Shown in pieces: positions 1 to 9,261 of a stretch of 64,000 bases of DNA. The position numbers were made by a program, and so were the translations under genes. Under the pieces are notes generated by a model. It searched no databases and was not told the origin of the DNA. It saw only the letters and a program-made list of their open reading frames with translations. How positions within the stretch are numbered: position 1 is the first letter of the stretch; every line of letters begins with the position of its first letter. The stretch comes from Spartinivicinus ruber (GTDB lineage: Bacteria > Pseudomonadota > Gammaproteobacteria > Pseudomonadales > Zooshikellaceae). The stretch lies in contig NZ_CP048878.1 of assembly GCF_011009015.1 (NCBI RefSeq), positions 5,052,354 to 5,116,353 of the forward strand, read 5' to 3'.

Positions 1-1
1 C

Positions 2-277
2 ATAGCGATTCCACATTGTCGTCTCGAAAGTTGTCTTAAGCCCTTTGCTTGCTTACTTAAACTGCAAGAAGGCATTGACTTCGACTCGATGGATGGTCAC
101 CCAGTAGACTTAATTTTTGCCCTGGTTGTTCCTGCCGAAGCCACAAATGAGCACCTCGCTATCCTTCAGGAAATTGCTACCCGCTTCGAAAACTCCAGTT
201 ATCGCAATAATTTACGCCGAGCTGATACTAATCCTGAGTTATTTGACGTTGCAATTCAAAGCGTACCTACCACATAA
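2..277 (+). CDS. ptsN: PTS IIA-like nitrogen-regulatory protein PtsN (EIIA-Ntr), C-terminal part
   Basis: The reading frame is open from the left edge and ends at a TAA at 275-277, so only the last ~91 residues are present. The fragment begins with IAIPHCRLE, the motif around the phosphorylated histidine of EIIA-Ntr, and continues through a typical C-terminal half (LIFALVVP, EHLAILQEIA). PtsN is the terminal phosphoacceptor of the nitrogen PTS and in other proteobacteria controls K+ uptake and stress responses through its phosphorylation state. The neighbouring rapZ and npr genes reproduce the usual rpoN-linked order, which supports the call. Confidence 0.93.
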   Translation: MAIPHCRLESCLKPFACLLKLQEGIDFDSMDGHPVDLIFALVVPAEATNEHLAILQEIATRFENSSYRNNLRRADTNPELFDVAIQSVPTT

Positions 278-368
278 GCACAATAGTTAAGTTAGTTTTA
301 AAATCTTCAAAGCCAGCTAATGAGTATTACTTAACTAATCTGCCGTATATCACATAAACTTTGTTATA

Positions 369-393
369 CTAGCCCAGAATATATTTGGGCTAG
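369..393. promoter_or_regulatory. Inverted repeat between ptsN and rapZ
   Basis: Arms CTAGCCCA (369-376) and TGGGCTAG (386-393) are perfectly complementary around a 9-nt loop. No T-run follows on either side, so it is not a classical terminator. A TATACT hexamer at 365-370 overlaps the left arm and could be a -10 element for rapZ. It may be a processing or attenuation hairpin between ptsN and rapZ; the function is inferred only. Confidence 0.4.
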
Positions 394-444
394 GATTGTA
401 CTACCAGCCCTACAAATGAATTAACAAAGCAACTCTGCATATTT

Positions 445-1296
445 ATGAAGTTAATTATAATCAGTGGCCGCTCTGGCTCAGGCAAAAGTACCGGCTTACA
501 TGTGCTGGAAGATCAAGGCTATTATTGCATTGATAATATGCCTGCTGGTTTGCTTCCTGCCTTTGTTGAGGAAATGAAAAAGGAGCCACTGTACGACAAA
601 GCAGCGGTTAGTATTGATGCTCGAAATGTTTCCCAGGATTTAAGGCGTTTCCCGGCTATTATGAATGCGCTCAAAGAGCAGCAAATTGATGCAGAAACTA
701 TTTATCTTGATGCTGAACACGCGACCTTACTAAAGCGTTTTAGTGAAACACGCCGTAAACACCCACTCTCTAGCCAACAGCGCTCCTTAGATGAGGCTAT
801 TAAACAAGAAAAAGAAGTTCTTGAACCTATCGCTAAAATGGCTGACCTTACTATCGACACCAGCCAGCTGTCTTTGCATGAACTGCGAGATATCATCAGT
901 AAGCGCGTTGCTCGCAAGCAGCACAGCAGTATAGCCCTACTTTTCCAATCATTTGGCTTTAAGAAAGGAATCCCCATTGATGCAGACTACGTGTTTGATG
1001 TACGCTGTCTGCCAAACCCCTACTGGGTCACCCATTTAAGGCAATACTCAGGGCTGGAGGAACCTGTTAAAGAATTTTTAGGTTCTCAACAACAAGTATT
1101 GGATATGTTTGATGATATCAAACGCTTTGTTGAACACTGGCTACCATGCTTTGAAGCAAATAATCGAAGTTATATTACTATTGCCATTGGGTGTACGGGG
1201 GGCCACCACCGTTCAGTCTATATCAGCGAGAAGCTCGCAATTTACTTTCGTGAAAAGTGGCCAAATGTTCAAGTACGTCACCGAGAATTGCCTTAG
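445..1296 (+). CDS. rapZ: RNase adapter protein RapZ
   Basis: The 283-residue product begins with a P-loop (GRSGSGKS, residues 8-15) and ends with the conserved C-terminal GCTGGHHRSV segment, which is the RNA-binding and regulatory part of the family. In E. coli RapZ presents the small RNA GlmZ to RNase E and so controls glucosamine-6-phosphate synthase; in other bacteria the family is described as a nucleotide-binding protein. Length matches the family (about 284 residues). It sits between ptsN and npr, with the npr start only 5 bases after its stop, so the two are probably co-transcribed. Confidence 0.96.
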   Translation: MKLIIISGRSGSGKSTGLHVLEDQGYYCIDNMPAGLLPAFVEEMKKEPLYDKAAVSIDARNVSQDLRRFPAIMNALKEQQIDAETIYLDAEHATLLKRFSETRRKHPLSSQQRSLDEAIKQEKEVLEPIAKMADLTIDTSQLSLHELRDIISKRVARKQHSSIALLFQSFGFKKGIPIDADYVFDVRCLPNPYWVTHLRQYSGLEEPVKEFLGSQQQVLDMFDDIKRFVEHWLPCFEANNRSYITIAIGCTGGHHRSVYISEKLAIYFREKWPNVQVRHRELP

Positions 1297-1301
1297 GCTC
1301 C

Positions 1302-1571
1302 ATGATTCAAGAAAAAGTCATAATCATTAATAAACTTGGCTTGCATGCCCGTGCCGCAGCAAAGCTTGTCTCTACTGCCGCTGCTTTTGGTAGCTCTGTT
1401 AAGGTAGGTAAAGATGGCAAAATGGTAGACGGCAAAAGCATTATGTCAGTGATGATGCTAGCTGCCAGTAAAGGCTCCGTTCTAGATCTTGAAATTGATG
1501 GTGACGATGAAAAAAAAGCCTTTGAGGCCATTACCCAACTCATCAATAATTATTTCGATGAAGGAGAATAA
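1302..1571 (+). CDS. npr: Phosphocarrier protein NPr (nitrogen PTS HPr-like)
   Basis: The 89-residue HPr-fold protein carries the phosphorylatable histidine in NKLGLHARAAAKL (His15) and the conserved GKSIMSVMML segment around the regulatory serine. The ATG at 1302 is chosen because the family starts immediately before this strand; an in-frame ATG at 1257 would lie inside rapZ and add a non-homologous extension. NPr relays phosphate from PtsP (EI-Ntr) to PtsN, which is encoded just upstream. Also called ptsO in pseudomonads. Confidence 0.95.
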   Translation: MIQEKVIIINKLGLHARAAAKLVSTAAAFGSSVKVGKDGKMVDGKSIMSVMMLAASKGSVLDLEIDGDDEKKAFEAITQLINNYFDEGE

Positions 1572-1750
1572 GCTTCTTCAGTTAGGTTTATTTGCATACC
1601 TTACTTTTCAGCTTTAACCGAATAGCTCTTCGCGAATACAAAATCGCTTTCAATAACCTCTACTTCTGGAATCACTTATAAAACTGGCTACAATCCACAA
1701 TACCAGTAGCCAGTCTCTTCAGGTAAACTAACCCGCCAAATAAAGTAGTA

Positions 1751-1825
1751 ACTAGCACTACATCCTATAAATAAGTGCTTATTTAACAGTCTCAATACCA
1801 CTTGTTTATAGGATGAAGCGCTAAT
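1751..1825. repeat. Long inverted repeat upstream of mgtE
   Basis: The core arms 1761-1777 and 1799-1815 pair over 17 positions with a single G-U position, around a 21-nt loop. The pairing extends outward imperfectly to about 1751 and 1825. No T-run follows. The left arm shares the 14-mer CCTATAAATAAGTG with a second inverted repeat directly after mgtE (3227-3240), so this looks like a repeated palindromic element (REP or MITE-like) rather than a gene-specific riboswitch. I could not match it to the M-box magnesium riboswitch. Confidence 0.6.
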
Positions 1826-1862
1826 GCATACAGCTAGCTGCTCTCAAAAATAGGATTACCTG

Positions 1863-3218
1863 ATGTCCACACAACAACTCGGAAAATCAGAGGATCAGTT
1901 ACAAGAACTAAGCCTTGCGCTGGACCAAGGAGTTTCTTCACCTGTTAAGCGAATGCTTAATAGCCTTCCTGCTGCCGACGCTGCACACTTAATCGAATCC
2001 TCTCCCCCCAAGGCCAGGAGTTTACTGTGGCAATTACTCGATAAAGAACAAGAAGCAGAAGTACTACAAGAGCTTAGTGACGACGTTCGTCAGTATTATC
2101 TGGATCAAATGAATGCTGATGAGTTAGCAGCAATCACTACAGGCTTTGATGCTGATGACTTAGTCGACCTTTTACAACAGCTGCCGGATGCAATTACCCA
2201 GCAAGTGTTGTCTTCAATGGACGCTCAGGATCGGGCACGAGTCGAGCATATTCTGTCTTATCCGGAGGATACTGCTGGCGGCTTGATGAATACAGATACC
2301 ATCACTATCCGCCCCAGCAATACTTTGGATGTTGTATTTCGCTATCTGCGTCGTCATGATGAATTGCCAGCGATGACAGATAGTTTATTGGTAGTTAATC
2401 GCCAAGATGCCTTCATTGGGGTATTGCCCATCAATAAATTGCTCACCACCAATCCGTCCATCACGGTCCGTGAAGTAATGAATACTGATATTGAAGCCAT
2501 TAATGCAATGACTCCAGCTAGCCAAGTTGCTCAATTGTTTGAACGGCAAGACCTGGTATCTGCTCCAGTGGTTGATGACGATGGCAAATTGCTAGGACGG
2601 ATCACCATTGACGATGTTGTAGATGTTATTCGTGAGGAAGCAGATCACTCTCTGATGAGTATGGCTGGCTTGGAAGATGATGCTGATACTTTCGCCCCAG
2701 CCATGAAAACAGCGAAGCGCAGAGCAGTCTGGCTGGGTATTAACCTTGTCACTGCATTTGTCGCTTCAGCATTTATTGGGATGTTTCAGGATACCATTGA
2801 TAAGGTTGTTGCATTAGCGGTATTAATGCCAATCGTAGCCAGTATGGGTGGCATTGCTGGCAGTCAAACGCTAACACTGGTTATTCGTGCTATGGCGCTC
2901 GGCCAAATTGGCAAATCCAACACTTTCTGGTTATTAAATCGGGAATGCATTGTAGGGTTGGTCAATGGCCTAATTTGGGCACTGGTCGTATCAGGTGTGG
3001 CTTTTGTCTGGTTTAACGATGGCATCATTTCAACCGTTATCGCAGCCGCAATGATTATTAATTTAGTAGTTGCCGTGATGGCAGGTGCTGCATTACCAAT
3101 CATCCTAAAAACCCTTAAAATTGATCCCGCACTCGCTGGTAGCGTCATTTTAACCACCGTTACAGACGTTGTGGGTTATATCTCGTTTTTAGGCCTAGCT
3201 ACCTTATTTTTGACCTAG
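1863..3218 (+). CDS. mgtE: Magnesium transporter MgtE
   Basis: At 451 residues this matches MgtE in length and order. An N-terminal helical domain is followed by two CBS domains (about residues 135-255, including the EDTAGGLMNT entry), a connecting helix, and a C-terminal five-helix membrane domain beginning near residue 285. The membrane part contains PIVASMGGIAGSQTLTLVIRAMALGQI, here split as PIVASMGGIAGSQ then TLTLVIRAMALG, which is the conserved ion-pore helix. The protein is an inner-membrane Mg2+ channel gated by cytosolic Mg2+ bound between the N and CBS domains. It is flanked on both sides by related inverted repeats. Confidence 0.95.
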   Translation: MSTQQLGKSEDQLQELSLALDQGVSSPVKRMLNSLPAADAAHLIESSPPKARSLLWQLLDKEQEAEVLQELSDDVRQYYLDQMNADELAAITTGFDADDLVDLLQQLPDAITQQVLSSMDAQDRARVEHILSYPEDTAGGLMNTDTITIRPSNTLDVVFRYLRRHDELPAMTDSLLVVNRQDAFIGVLPINKLLTTNPSITVREVMNTDIEAINAMTPASQVAQLFERQDLVSAPVVDDDGKLLGRITIDDVVDVIREEADHSLMSMAGLEDDADTFAPAMKTAKRRAVWLGINLVTAFVASAFIGMFQDTIDKVVALAVLMPIVASMGGIAGSQTLTLVIRAMALGQIGKSNTFWLLNRECIVGLVNGLIWALVVSGVAFVWFNDGIISTVIAAAMIINLVVAVMAGAALPIILKTLKIDPALAGSVILTTVTDVVGYISFLGLATLFLT

Positions 3219-3222
3219 TGGT

Positions 3223-3287
3223 GCACCCTATAAATAAGTGTGCTTTTAAGAGCCAACCAAGTAAAATGCCGCTTATTTACAGGAAGC
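3223..3287. repeat. Inverted repeat downstream of mgtE, related to the upstream one
   Basis: The arm GCACCCTATAAATAAG (3223-3238) pairs with GCTTATTTACAGGAAGC (3271-3287) at 13 of 16 positions. The left arm shares CCTATAAATAAGTG exactly with the repeat upstream of mgtE (1764-1777). No T-run follows the right arm. Confidence 0.55.
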
Positions 3288-3317
3288 ATCAACTACTGAT
3301 TTAACGACGTTTTTTGC

Positions 3318-3776
3318 ATGACACAGCCACTTTCATCTTTAGGCCCTGCTCCACTTTGGCGCCGACTTGCGGCCATGGTATACGACGGTTTGCTACTGAT
3401 AGCTCTTGCTATTGTGATTTCTGGTATCCATTTATGGATAAGTATTTTGCTGGTAGGTGAAGCAAAAGCTACTGCAGTTGGCTTTAAATGGGATTTAGCC
3501 TTAATCCTGCTCATCATATTTTTTAGTTTTTATGCTTATTTTTGGCGAAAAAGCGGTCAAACACCAGGGATGATTGCCTGGCGAATAATGGTGACTAGCT
3601 ACGCTGGCAAAACCCTGAATCTTCAGCAATGCCTAATCCGCTTTTTAATAGGAATTCCAAGTTTCATTCTAGGAGGCATTGGTATCTGGTGGGTTCTATT
3701 TGATCCGAAAGACCAAGCGATTTACGACTATGCAGCAAAAACAGAAGTCGTATTGCTTGAGAAAACTAAAAAATAA
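3318..3776 (+). CDS. RDD family membrane protein
   Basis: The 152-residue protein has the signature RDD architecture. An APLWRRLAAMVYDGLLL entry (the R and D of the family name) leads into transmembrane helix 1, a second helix follows (about 55-72), then a conserved GQTPGMIAWRIMV loop and a third helix near 115-130. RDD proteins are small inner-membrane proteins, some linked to ion exchange, but the family has no single function. No clear Shine-Dalgarno sequence precedes the ATG. A terminator lies about 115 bases downstream. Confidence 0.85.
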   Translation: MTQPLSSLGPAPLWRRLAAMVYDGLLLIALAIVISGIHLWISILLVGEAKATAVGFKWDLALILLIIFFSFYAYFWRKSGQTPGMIAWRIMVTSYAGKTLNLQQCLIRFLIGIPSFILGGIGIWWVLFDPKDQAIYDYAAKTEVVLLEKTKK

Positions 3777-3890
3777 TATTCACTCAGAAAAAGCCACCGA
3801 AAAAATAATTTACCTCAGCCAGACTGTCGCGAAAGAGTGTTGAAAATAAGTTTAGTGTTCAATACGGAGTAACAGGATATTCTTACGCTA

Positions 3891-3926
3891 GCCTTGAAAG
3901 ACCTTTCCTGGCCTTTCAAGGCTTTT
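3891..3926 (+). terminator. Rho-independent terminator after the RDD gene
   Basis: A perfect 10-bp stem, GCCTTGAAAG (3891-3900) and CTTTCAAGGC (3913-3922), is followed by TTTT on the plus strand. It lies between the RDD gene and the convergent lptG. No T-run exists for the minus direction. Confidence 0.7.
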
Positions 3927-4028
3927 ATCAACTAGAGTCGGTCGGTAACCATTCAATAGCGGGTTAACCCGTCTCGCCTCATGCCTGCTAATTTTTGCAA
4001 TAACTTCAAACTAAACATAGGTAAGCAG

Positions 4029-5096
4029 CTACCCTGCCCTTTTCAGCAATACACCACCCACGATAAAGCACAACAATAGTGGCACAGTCACCGCTATGAG
4101 TGGTGAAAAGCCAAATACCAGGCTGGATGGACCTAAAAGTTCTTGAATAATATTAAAAGAAAATCCTGCTATTACCCCAATAAAAATTCTTAGTCCCATT
4201 GTCACCGAACGTAAAGGACCAAATACAAAAGAAATACCCACTAACACTAAAGCAATAATGACTGCTGGCTGCAGGATTTTCCGCCAGAAAGCTAACTGGT
4301 ACTCCCCTGCATTTAGCCCCTGTTGAGCCAGGTAATCAGTATAAGTACTCAAGCCACGAATAGATAAGTCATCAGGTTTAACTACAACTACATCCAACAA
4401 ATCCTTAGACAAACTCGTTTGCCATTGCAAAAATGGTAGTCGTTCAGTGGTTACTTGGTCGCCTTTAAACTGATTCGACTGAAGATTTTGCAACAACCAA
4501 TAATCGCCTTTAAATACACCACGATCAGCAAAACTTGCCTCTAGCAGTTCTTTTTTATCATTAAACTTAAAACGGGTAATGCCATGCAAAATGCCGCCAG
4601 GTTCTACGGCATTAAAATGCATAAACTCATTACCTTCTCGGTGCCAAACTCCTTGCTGGCTAAACTGGGCTGAAGGGCCATCTTTACTACGCGCAATCGC
4701 TCGACCGCTATCAGCTAGTTGTTCAGTGTAAGGTGATACAAACTCACCGATAGAAATACCAATTAAAATAATCAGTAACGTTGGTTGCATCACTCCCCAT
4801 ACAATTCGCCACAGTGATACACCTGCCGCTCTCATCACTACCAGCTCACTATTATTGGCCAAAGCGCCCAAGCCTACCAAACAACCTATAAGAGCAGAAA
4901 AAGGAATGAATTTATAAATACGGTTAGGTATCGATAAACCAACATATTGCAATACCTCTACCAGCTGATAACTGGCTTTCATACTGGCTAGCTCACCCAC
5001 AAAGGCAAAGAGGGTATCCAATGATACAATTACCATTAGTACCAAAAAGGTCGCATTAAGAACACTGGCGGCAATATAACGATCAATTTTATTCAT
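4029..5096 (-). CDS. lptG: LPS export ABC permease LptG
   Basis: The product is a 355-residue YjgP/YjgQ-family permease. An N-terminal helix pair beginning NKIDRYIAASVL is followed by a periplasmic beta-jellyroll domain (about residues 130-260) and four C-terminal helices. LptG forms the inner-membrane heterodimer LptF-LptG which, with LptB, pulls lipopolysaccharide from the membrane onto the LptC/A bridge. The ATG at 5096 is preferred over one 15 bases upstream because it matches the family N-terminus. It overlaps the last 8 bases of lptF, which indicates translational coupling. Confidence 0.94.
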   Translation of the reverse strand: MNKIDRYIAASVLNATFLVLMVIVSLDTLFAFVGELASMKASYQLVEVLQYVGLSIPNRIYKFIPFSALIGCLVGLGALANNSELVVMRAAGVSLWRIVWGVMQPTLLIILIGISIGEFVSPYTEQLADSGRAIARSKDGPSAQFSQQGVWHREGNEFMHFNAVEPGGILHGITRFKFNDKKELLEASFADRGVFKGDYWLLQNLQSNQFKGDQVTTERLPFLQWQTSLSKDLLDVVVVKPDDLSIRGLSTYTDYLAQQGLNAGEYQLAFWRKILQPAVIIALVLVGISFVFGPLRSVTMGLRIFIGVIAGFSFNIIQELLGPSSLVFGFSPLIAVTVPLLLCFIVGGVLLKRAG

Positions 5097-6222
5097 GGCT
5101 TGCCACCTCATTTGCTAACGCTGTTTTTTTTTGCAGTTGTTGCTGGCGCCTCTTAGTTTGAAATGGCTCGTAGGCCAAGATTAACCCTGCGATAATTAAA
5201 AACAGTCCATGCACCCCCCATAGTCCCATAGGGTGAAGTTTACCGTCTTCCACTGCCCCTTTGGCACCAATTAATAGTGCCAGATACAATAGATAAGTCA
5301 GAATAGCGGGTAGTAATTTTAAATAACGCCCCTGTCGTGGGTTTACCTTACTTAATGGGACTGCCAGCAATACAACAATAAATACCAATATTGGTAAAGA
5401 TAACCGCCACTGAAGCTCTGCCACATGGCTTAACTCGGTAGAACCTATCAATTCACTTGTAGCAATGGCTTTCACTTTATCTGTTTCTTTACTCGCCTTA
5501 CTTTCTGGCATTTTTATACCATAGGTATCGTATTCAGTAATGCGGAAATCAGCCTGGCCAGGCATACCGTCATAACGATAACCTTTGTTCAAAATCAAAT
5601 AACGAGCTCCAGTTTGCTGCTCCACATGCTGCACTCCGGCCTCCGCCAATAACAGAGTAATACCACGCTTACCTATTCCTTCATTTTGCTGGGAGATAAA
5701 AACATCCCCCATTTGCAGTCTGTCTTCAGATAAGCGTTCGGTATAGGTTACCCGACCAACGCTTTCTTGCTCTTGAAAGCGCCCAGGGGCTAGGGTTTCA
5801 AACTCAGTCAAAGCATCTTGCTTAGCAAAGATTTCTTCAACATTTTTGGCTCCCCACGGAGTAATCAACAAGCCCAATAAAGCAACTATACAGGCAACCA
5901 CTGCTGCAGGTGCCAATGTCTGTAGTAAGATACTTTTTTGACTGACACCACAGGCGGTTAATACTGTCATCTCGCTTTCGATATATAGCCGACCATAGGC
6001 GAGCAAAATACCAATAAACATCCCTAAAGGAATTATCAGTTCCAAAAACTCCGGTAGGCGATAACCCATAATCACAAACAAAAAATCTGCACTCAGCTGC
6101 CCTGAAGCAGCTTGCGCTAAATACTTATTGAAGCGGCCACTCATAATAATAAGTAACAGTACACCGCTAACAGCCAGCATGGCTGTAAAAACTTCTCTTG
6201 CTAAGTAGCGGAAGATAATCAA
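5089..6222 (-). CDS. lptF: LPS export ABC permease LptF
   Basis: The 377-residue product starts with IIFRYLAREVFTAML, typical of LptF. It has six transmembrane helices in two groups of three around a periplasmic beta-jellyroll domain (about residues 130-260). It is the partner of LptG in lipopolysaccharide extraction from the inner membrane. The gene overlaps lptG by 8 bases and is divergent from pepA across a 285-base spacer, the conserved arrangement in gammaproteobacteria. The C-terminus is basic and Gln-rich (TKRRQQQLQKK). Confidence 0.94.
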   Translation of the reverse strand: MIIFRYLAREVFTAMLAVSGVLLLIIMSGRFNKYLAQAASGQLSADFLFVIMGYRLPEFLELIIPLGMFIGILLAYGRLYIESEMTVLTACGVSQKSILLQTLAPAAVVACIVALLGLLITPWGAKNVEEIFAKQDALTEFETLAPGRFQEQESVGRVTYTERLSEDRLQMGDVFISQQNEGIGKRGITLLLAEAGVQHVEQQTGARYLILNKGYRYDGMPGQADFRITEYDTYGIKMPESKASKETDKVKAIATSELIGSTELSHVAELQWRLSLPILVFIVVLLAVPLSKVNPRQGRYLKLLPAILTYLLYLALLIGAKGAVEDGKLHPMGLWGVHGLFLIIAGLILAYEPFQTKRRQQQLQKKTALANEVASHE

Positions 6223-6507
6223 CTGGCTCTCCTAACTTACTTTCCAAATACCATCCAATACTGTGATACCTTTTTCTTTACCATTGCGCGACGAAAACTT
6301 TCACACCCCTGGCCTGTACATAGGCAATCAAGATAAGACTCTGTTACACTCAAAAACTTAATTTAATAGGGTTTGTCAAACAATTAGCTCACAGCACTGC
6401 CATTTAAATTGAAAATATTTGGGTTAGCACCCACCTACTTTTAAGTAGCTGCTGGCAAAGACTGCTAATTATCCAACAAAGCGATAAATTTGTCTTGTGG
6501 GGTTTTC

Positions 6508-8004
6508 ATGGAATTTCTAATCAAAAACACTCAACCAGCCACAATCAGTACTGATTGCTTGGTCATACCGGTATTTGAAAATTCAAAATTAAGCGACACT
6601 GGCAAAGCCCTTGATGATGCAGCCAAGGGGCAATTAATCAGCATCATTAAACAAGGTGATATTGCAGGAAAACCTGGCGACACACTAGTTTTATCACAGC
6701 TGGGTGAAATTAAAGCTAAACGTATTATGCTGTTTGGTGCAGGCGAGCTTAATAAAAAACTATCCGAGGATGATTTAATTAAATCTTTCTCCGCTGTGTT
6801 TAGCACCCTCAATAAACTTAACTTAAAACAGGTGGCTATCGCCCTAGCTGATATCCATGTGGCTGGTCGAGAAAAAACCTGGGTGGTTCGCATTGCAGCA
6901 CAATTGGCAGGTACCAGTCAGTATGAGTTTAACCAACTTAAATCAACTAAACCCAAAACAACCAAAAGCAAGTATAAAAAACTAACATTTCTAGCACCTG
7001 AGTCTACCCATAAAACACTTTCACAGCTTACTCAAGAAGCAGCGGCCACTATTAAAGGCATTAATGTTGCCCGCGATCTTGGTAATTTACCCGGTAATAT
7101 CTGTACACCCAGTTACCTAGCTAAACAAGCTAGACAGCTAGCCAAAAAAGATGAAGCAAAACTAAAAGTCACTGTACTAGATGAAAAAGAAATGGAAGAG
7201 CTAGGCATGGGCTCTTTTCTATCCGTCAGCAAGGGCAGCAAAGAGACTGGCAAGCTAATAGTGATGGAATATTACGGCGGCAAAAAAGGTGACAAGCCCC
7301 ATGTGCTAGTTGGCAAAGGTATTACCTTTGACAGTGGCGGCATCAGCATCAAGCCTGGCCAGGGTATGGACGAAATGAAGTTTGATATGTGTGGAGCTGC
7401 CAGCGTTTTTGGCGCTCTCAACAGTATCATTGAGCTTAAGTTACCAATCAATGTTGTTGGCATTGTTGCTGCTGCCGAAAATATGCCCAGCGGCAATGCC
7501 TCCAAGCCTGGTGACATCGTGACGTCAATGTCAGGCCAAACCATTGAAATTCTTAATACCGATGCAGAAGGGCGACTGGTTCTGTGTGATGCTTTAACCT
7601 ACGCGGAAAGGTACGAGCCTGAATCAGTTGTAGATATTGCTACTTTAACAGGTGCCTGTGTGGTTGCTCTTGGTAGCCATGCATCAGGCATGTACAGTAA
7701 TAATGATAAACTAGCTAAAGCCCTACAAAAAGCTAGCGATGAAAGTTACGACAGAATCTGGCACATGCCTCTATGGGATGCTTATCAAAAACAGTTAGAT
7801 AGTAACTTCGCAGATATGGCAAATATCGGTGGCCCAGAAGCAGGATCAGTTACTGCAGCCTGTTTTTTAGCTCGTTATACTAAGAAGTATCATTGGGCAC
7901 ACCTAGATATTGCTGGAACTGCCTGGCTAAAAGGCGATAAAAAAGGCGCCACAGGTCGCCCAGTCAGTCTGCTTGTGCAGTATTTAATCAATCAATCCAA
8001 ATAG
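6508..8004 (+). CDS. pepA: Leucyl aminopeptidase PepA (M17 family)
   Basis: The 498-residue M17 metallopeptidase has the family motif NTDAEGRLVLCD and upstream metal and catalytic residues in VGKGITFDSGGISIKPG. The N-terminal third is the less conserved macro-like domain used by some members for DNA binding (Xer recombination, carAB control). The ATG at 6508 is preceded by GTGGGG at a good distance. A TTG at 6490 would add six residues but has no ribosome site. The gene is followed by holC and valS, a conserved block. Confidence 0.96.
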   Translation: MEFLIKNTQPATISTDCLVIPVFENSKLSDTGKALDDAAKGQLISIIKQGDIAGKPGDTLVLSQLGEIKAKRIMLFGAGELNKKLSEDDLIKSFSAVFSTLNKLNLKQVAIALADIHVAGREKTWVVRIAAQLAGTSQYEFNQLKSTKPKTTKSKYKKLTFLAPESTHKTLSQLTQEAAATIKGINVARDLGNLPGNICTPSYLAKQARQLAKKDEAKLKVTVLDEKEMEELGMGSFLSVSKGSKETGKLIVMEYYGGKKGDKPHVLVGKGITFDSGGISIKPGQGMDEMKFDMCGAASVFGALNSIIELKLPINVVGIVAAAENMPSGNASKPGDIVTSMSGQTIEILNTDAEGRLVLCDALTYAERYEPESVVDIATLTGACVVALGSHASGMYSNNDKLAKALQKASDESYDRIWHMPLWDAYQKQLDSNFADMANIGGPEAGSVTAACFLARYTKKYHWAHLDIAGTAWLKGDKKGATGRPVSLLVQYLINQSK

Positions 8005-8080
8005 TGAAGTAGGGTTGGCCAACATAGTCAAGATACATAGTTGACCAACTTCTATTGCACTCTCACAATCCAAACTTCGT

Positions 8081-8512
8081 ATGACACGCATTGACTTCTA
8101 TATCTTACCTGACCAACACCCTACCGCTCGCCAACAGTTTTGCTGCCGTTTAGCCGAAAAAGCGGTTAAGCATGCCAAGTCAGTCTATATTCATACTGAT
8201 GGGCAAGCTGAGGCTGAAGCACTTGATGAGCTATTGTGGTCTTTCCGCGAGGATAGCTTTATCCCTCACCAATTAGCTGCGAGTCATGAATCAGCACCCT
8301 GCCCAGTGGAAATTGGCTGGCAATTACCAGCAAAATCATCGAATAGCTTGCTCATTAACTTGACTGATTCAATACCTTCGTTTGTTAATCAATTTGAGCG
8401 AGTAGCAGAAATTGTTGCAGGAGATGGCACACGTCGCAAAACTGCACGTCAGAACTTCAAAAGTTATCGAGACCAAGGGTATCCTTTACACAGTCATAAC
8501 ATACGAAGTTAG
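8081..8512 (+). CDS. holC: DNA polymerase III subunit chi
   Basis: The 143-residue product starts TRIDFYILPD and contains VYIHTDGQAEAEALDELLW and SFIPHQL, all typical of the chi subunit. Chi binds psi (HolD) and single-strand binding protein and connects the clamp loader to SSB-coated lagging strand. Its place between pepA and valS is conserved in gammaproteobacteria. Confidence 0.95.
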   Translation: MTRIDFYILPDQHPTARQQFCCRLAEKAVKHAKSVYIHTDGQAEAEALDELLWSFREDSFIPHQLAASHESAPCPVEIGWQLPAKSSNSLLINLTDSIPSFVNQFERVAEIVAGDGTRRKTARQNFKSYRDQGYPLHSHNIRS

Positions 8513-8562
8513 CAAGCTCTGCGTAGAGCATAGTTATAATTATTAGTATTTATTATTGCTGT

Positions 8563-9261
8563 ATGGCCAAGCCTTACTTTACAAAACAAAACCCTAACCA
8601 GCCAATAGCATCAGACAAGCCTCATCAAGGGCTATTAGCTGAGTCAAAGCAGCACGATAATATGTTGAGCCATACAAACACCTTAAAATCTATAGAACGA
8701 AACGATATACCTACGTTAAATGACATAGCAGATTCGTCTTTAAACAATTCGACCTTAAAAAAAGCACAGCAACTCACTAATGGACATGTCATTAAAAAGA
8801 AGCAACCCAACAAGTCGACCACAGATATTCCAACGTTAACAACACCAGCTGTTAAATCTGCTACTAAAAAGCAACGAGCAGAGCAGTTAGTACCTTCAAA
8901 AGCTGCTCAGTACAAAATTAATGTCAACAATCCATTTATTCCAGAAAGCGTTAAAGCTAAACAGGAGCAACCACAGAGCCAACAGGTAGTTTATAAGGCA
9001 GATAAACCAACTTCTTCACAACCTATTCCTTCCACACATACTTCGGACAACTCATCAAGCGAGCTATCCTCTAAAAACTTGCGCAGAGCCAAATGTCTGG
9101 ATGAAGGCGTTCGCAACAAATTACGTCAAGAACTGGAAATGCAGAGCGAAATTGTTTTACAAGAAGTGATTGATGAGTTTATCCCTCAAATTGAAGCTGA
9201 GTTCCATAAGCGGATTCGCTCTGAAATAAACGCCATCATTGACCACATTGTCAATCACTGA
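8563..9261 (+). CDS. Uncharacterised protein between holC and valS
   Basis: The 232-residue product is hydrophilic. The N-terminal ~170 residues are low-complexity, rich in Lys, Gln, Ser, Thr and Asn, and probably disordered. The C-terminal ~55 residues form an amphipathic helix-like segment (VRNKLRQELEMQSEIVLQEV, then FIPQIEAEFHKRI) that resembles the small acidic C-terminal region of proteins found at this locus in pseudomonads. No signal peptide or membrane segment is present. The ribosome site is weak. Function unknown; the position suggests co-expression with holC and valS. Confidence 0.7.
   Translation: MAKPYFTKQNPNQPIASDKPHQGLLAESKQHDNMLSHTNTLKSIERNDIPTLNDIADSSLNNSTLKKAQQLTNGHVIKKKQPNKSTTDIPTLTTPAVKSATKKQRAEQLVPSKAAQYKINVNNPFIPESVKAKQEQPQSQQVVYKADKPTSSQPIPSTHTSDNSSSELSSKNLRRAKCLDEGVRNKLRQELEMQSEIVLQEVIDEFIPQIEAEFHKRIRSEINAIIDHIVNH

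Noticed and set aside
702-977. 91-residue frame on the minus strand inside rapZ
   Set aside because: It lies entirely within the well-supported rapZ gene on the other strand and has no recognisable protein features.
1751-1862. M-box magnesium riboswitch upstream of mgtE
   Set aside because: I see one long palindrome but not the multi-helix layout of the M-box. A related palindrome also follows mgtE, which favours a repeat element.
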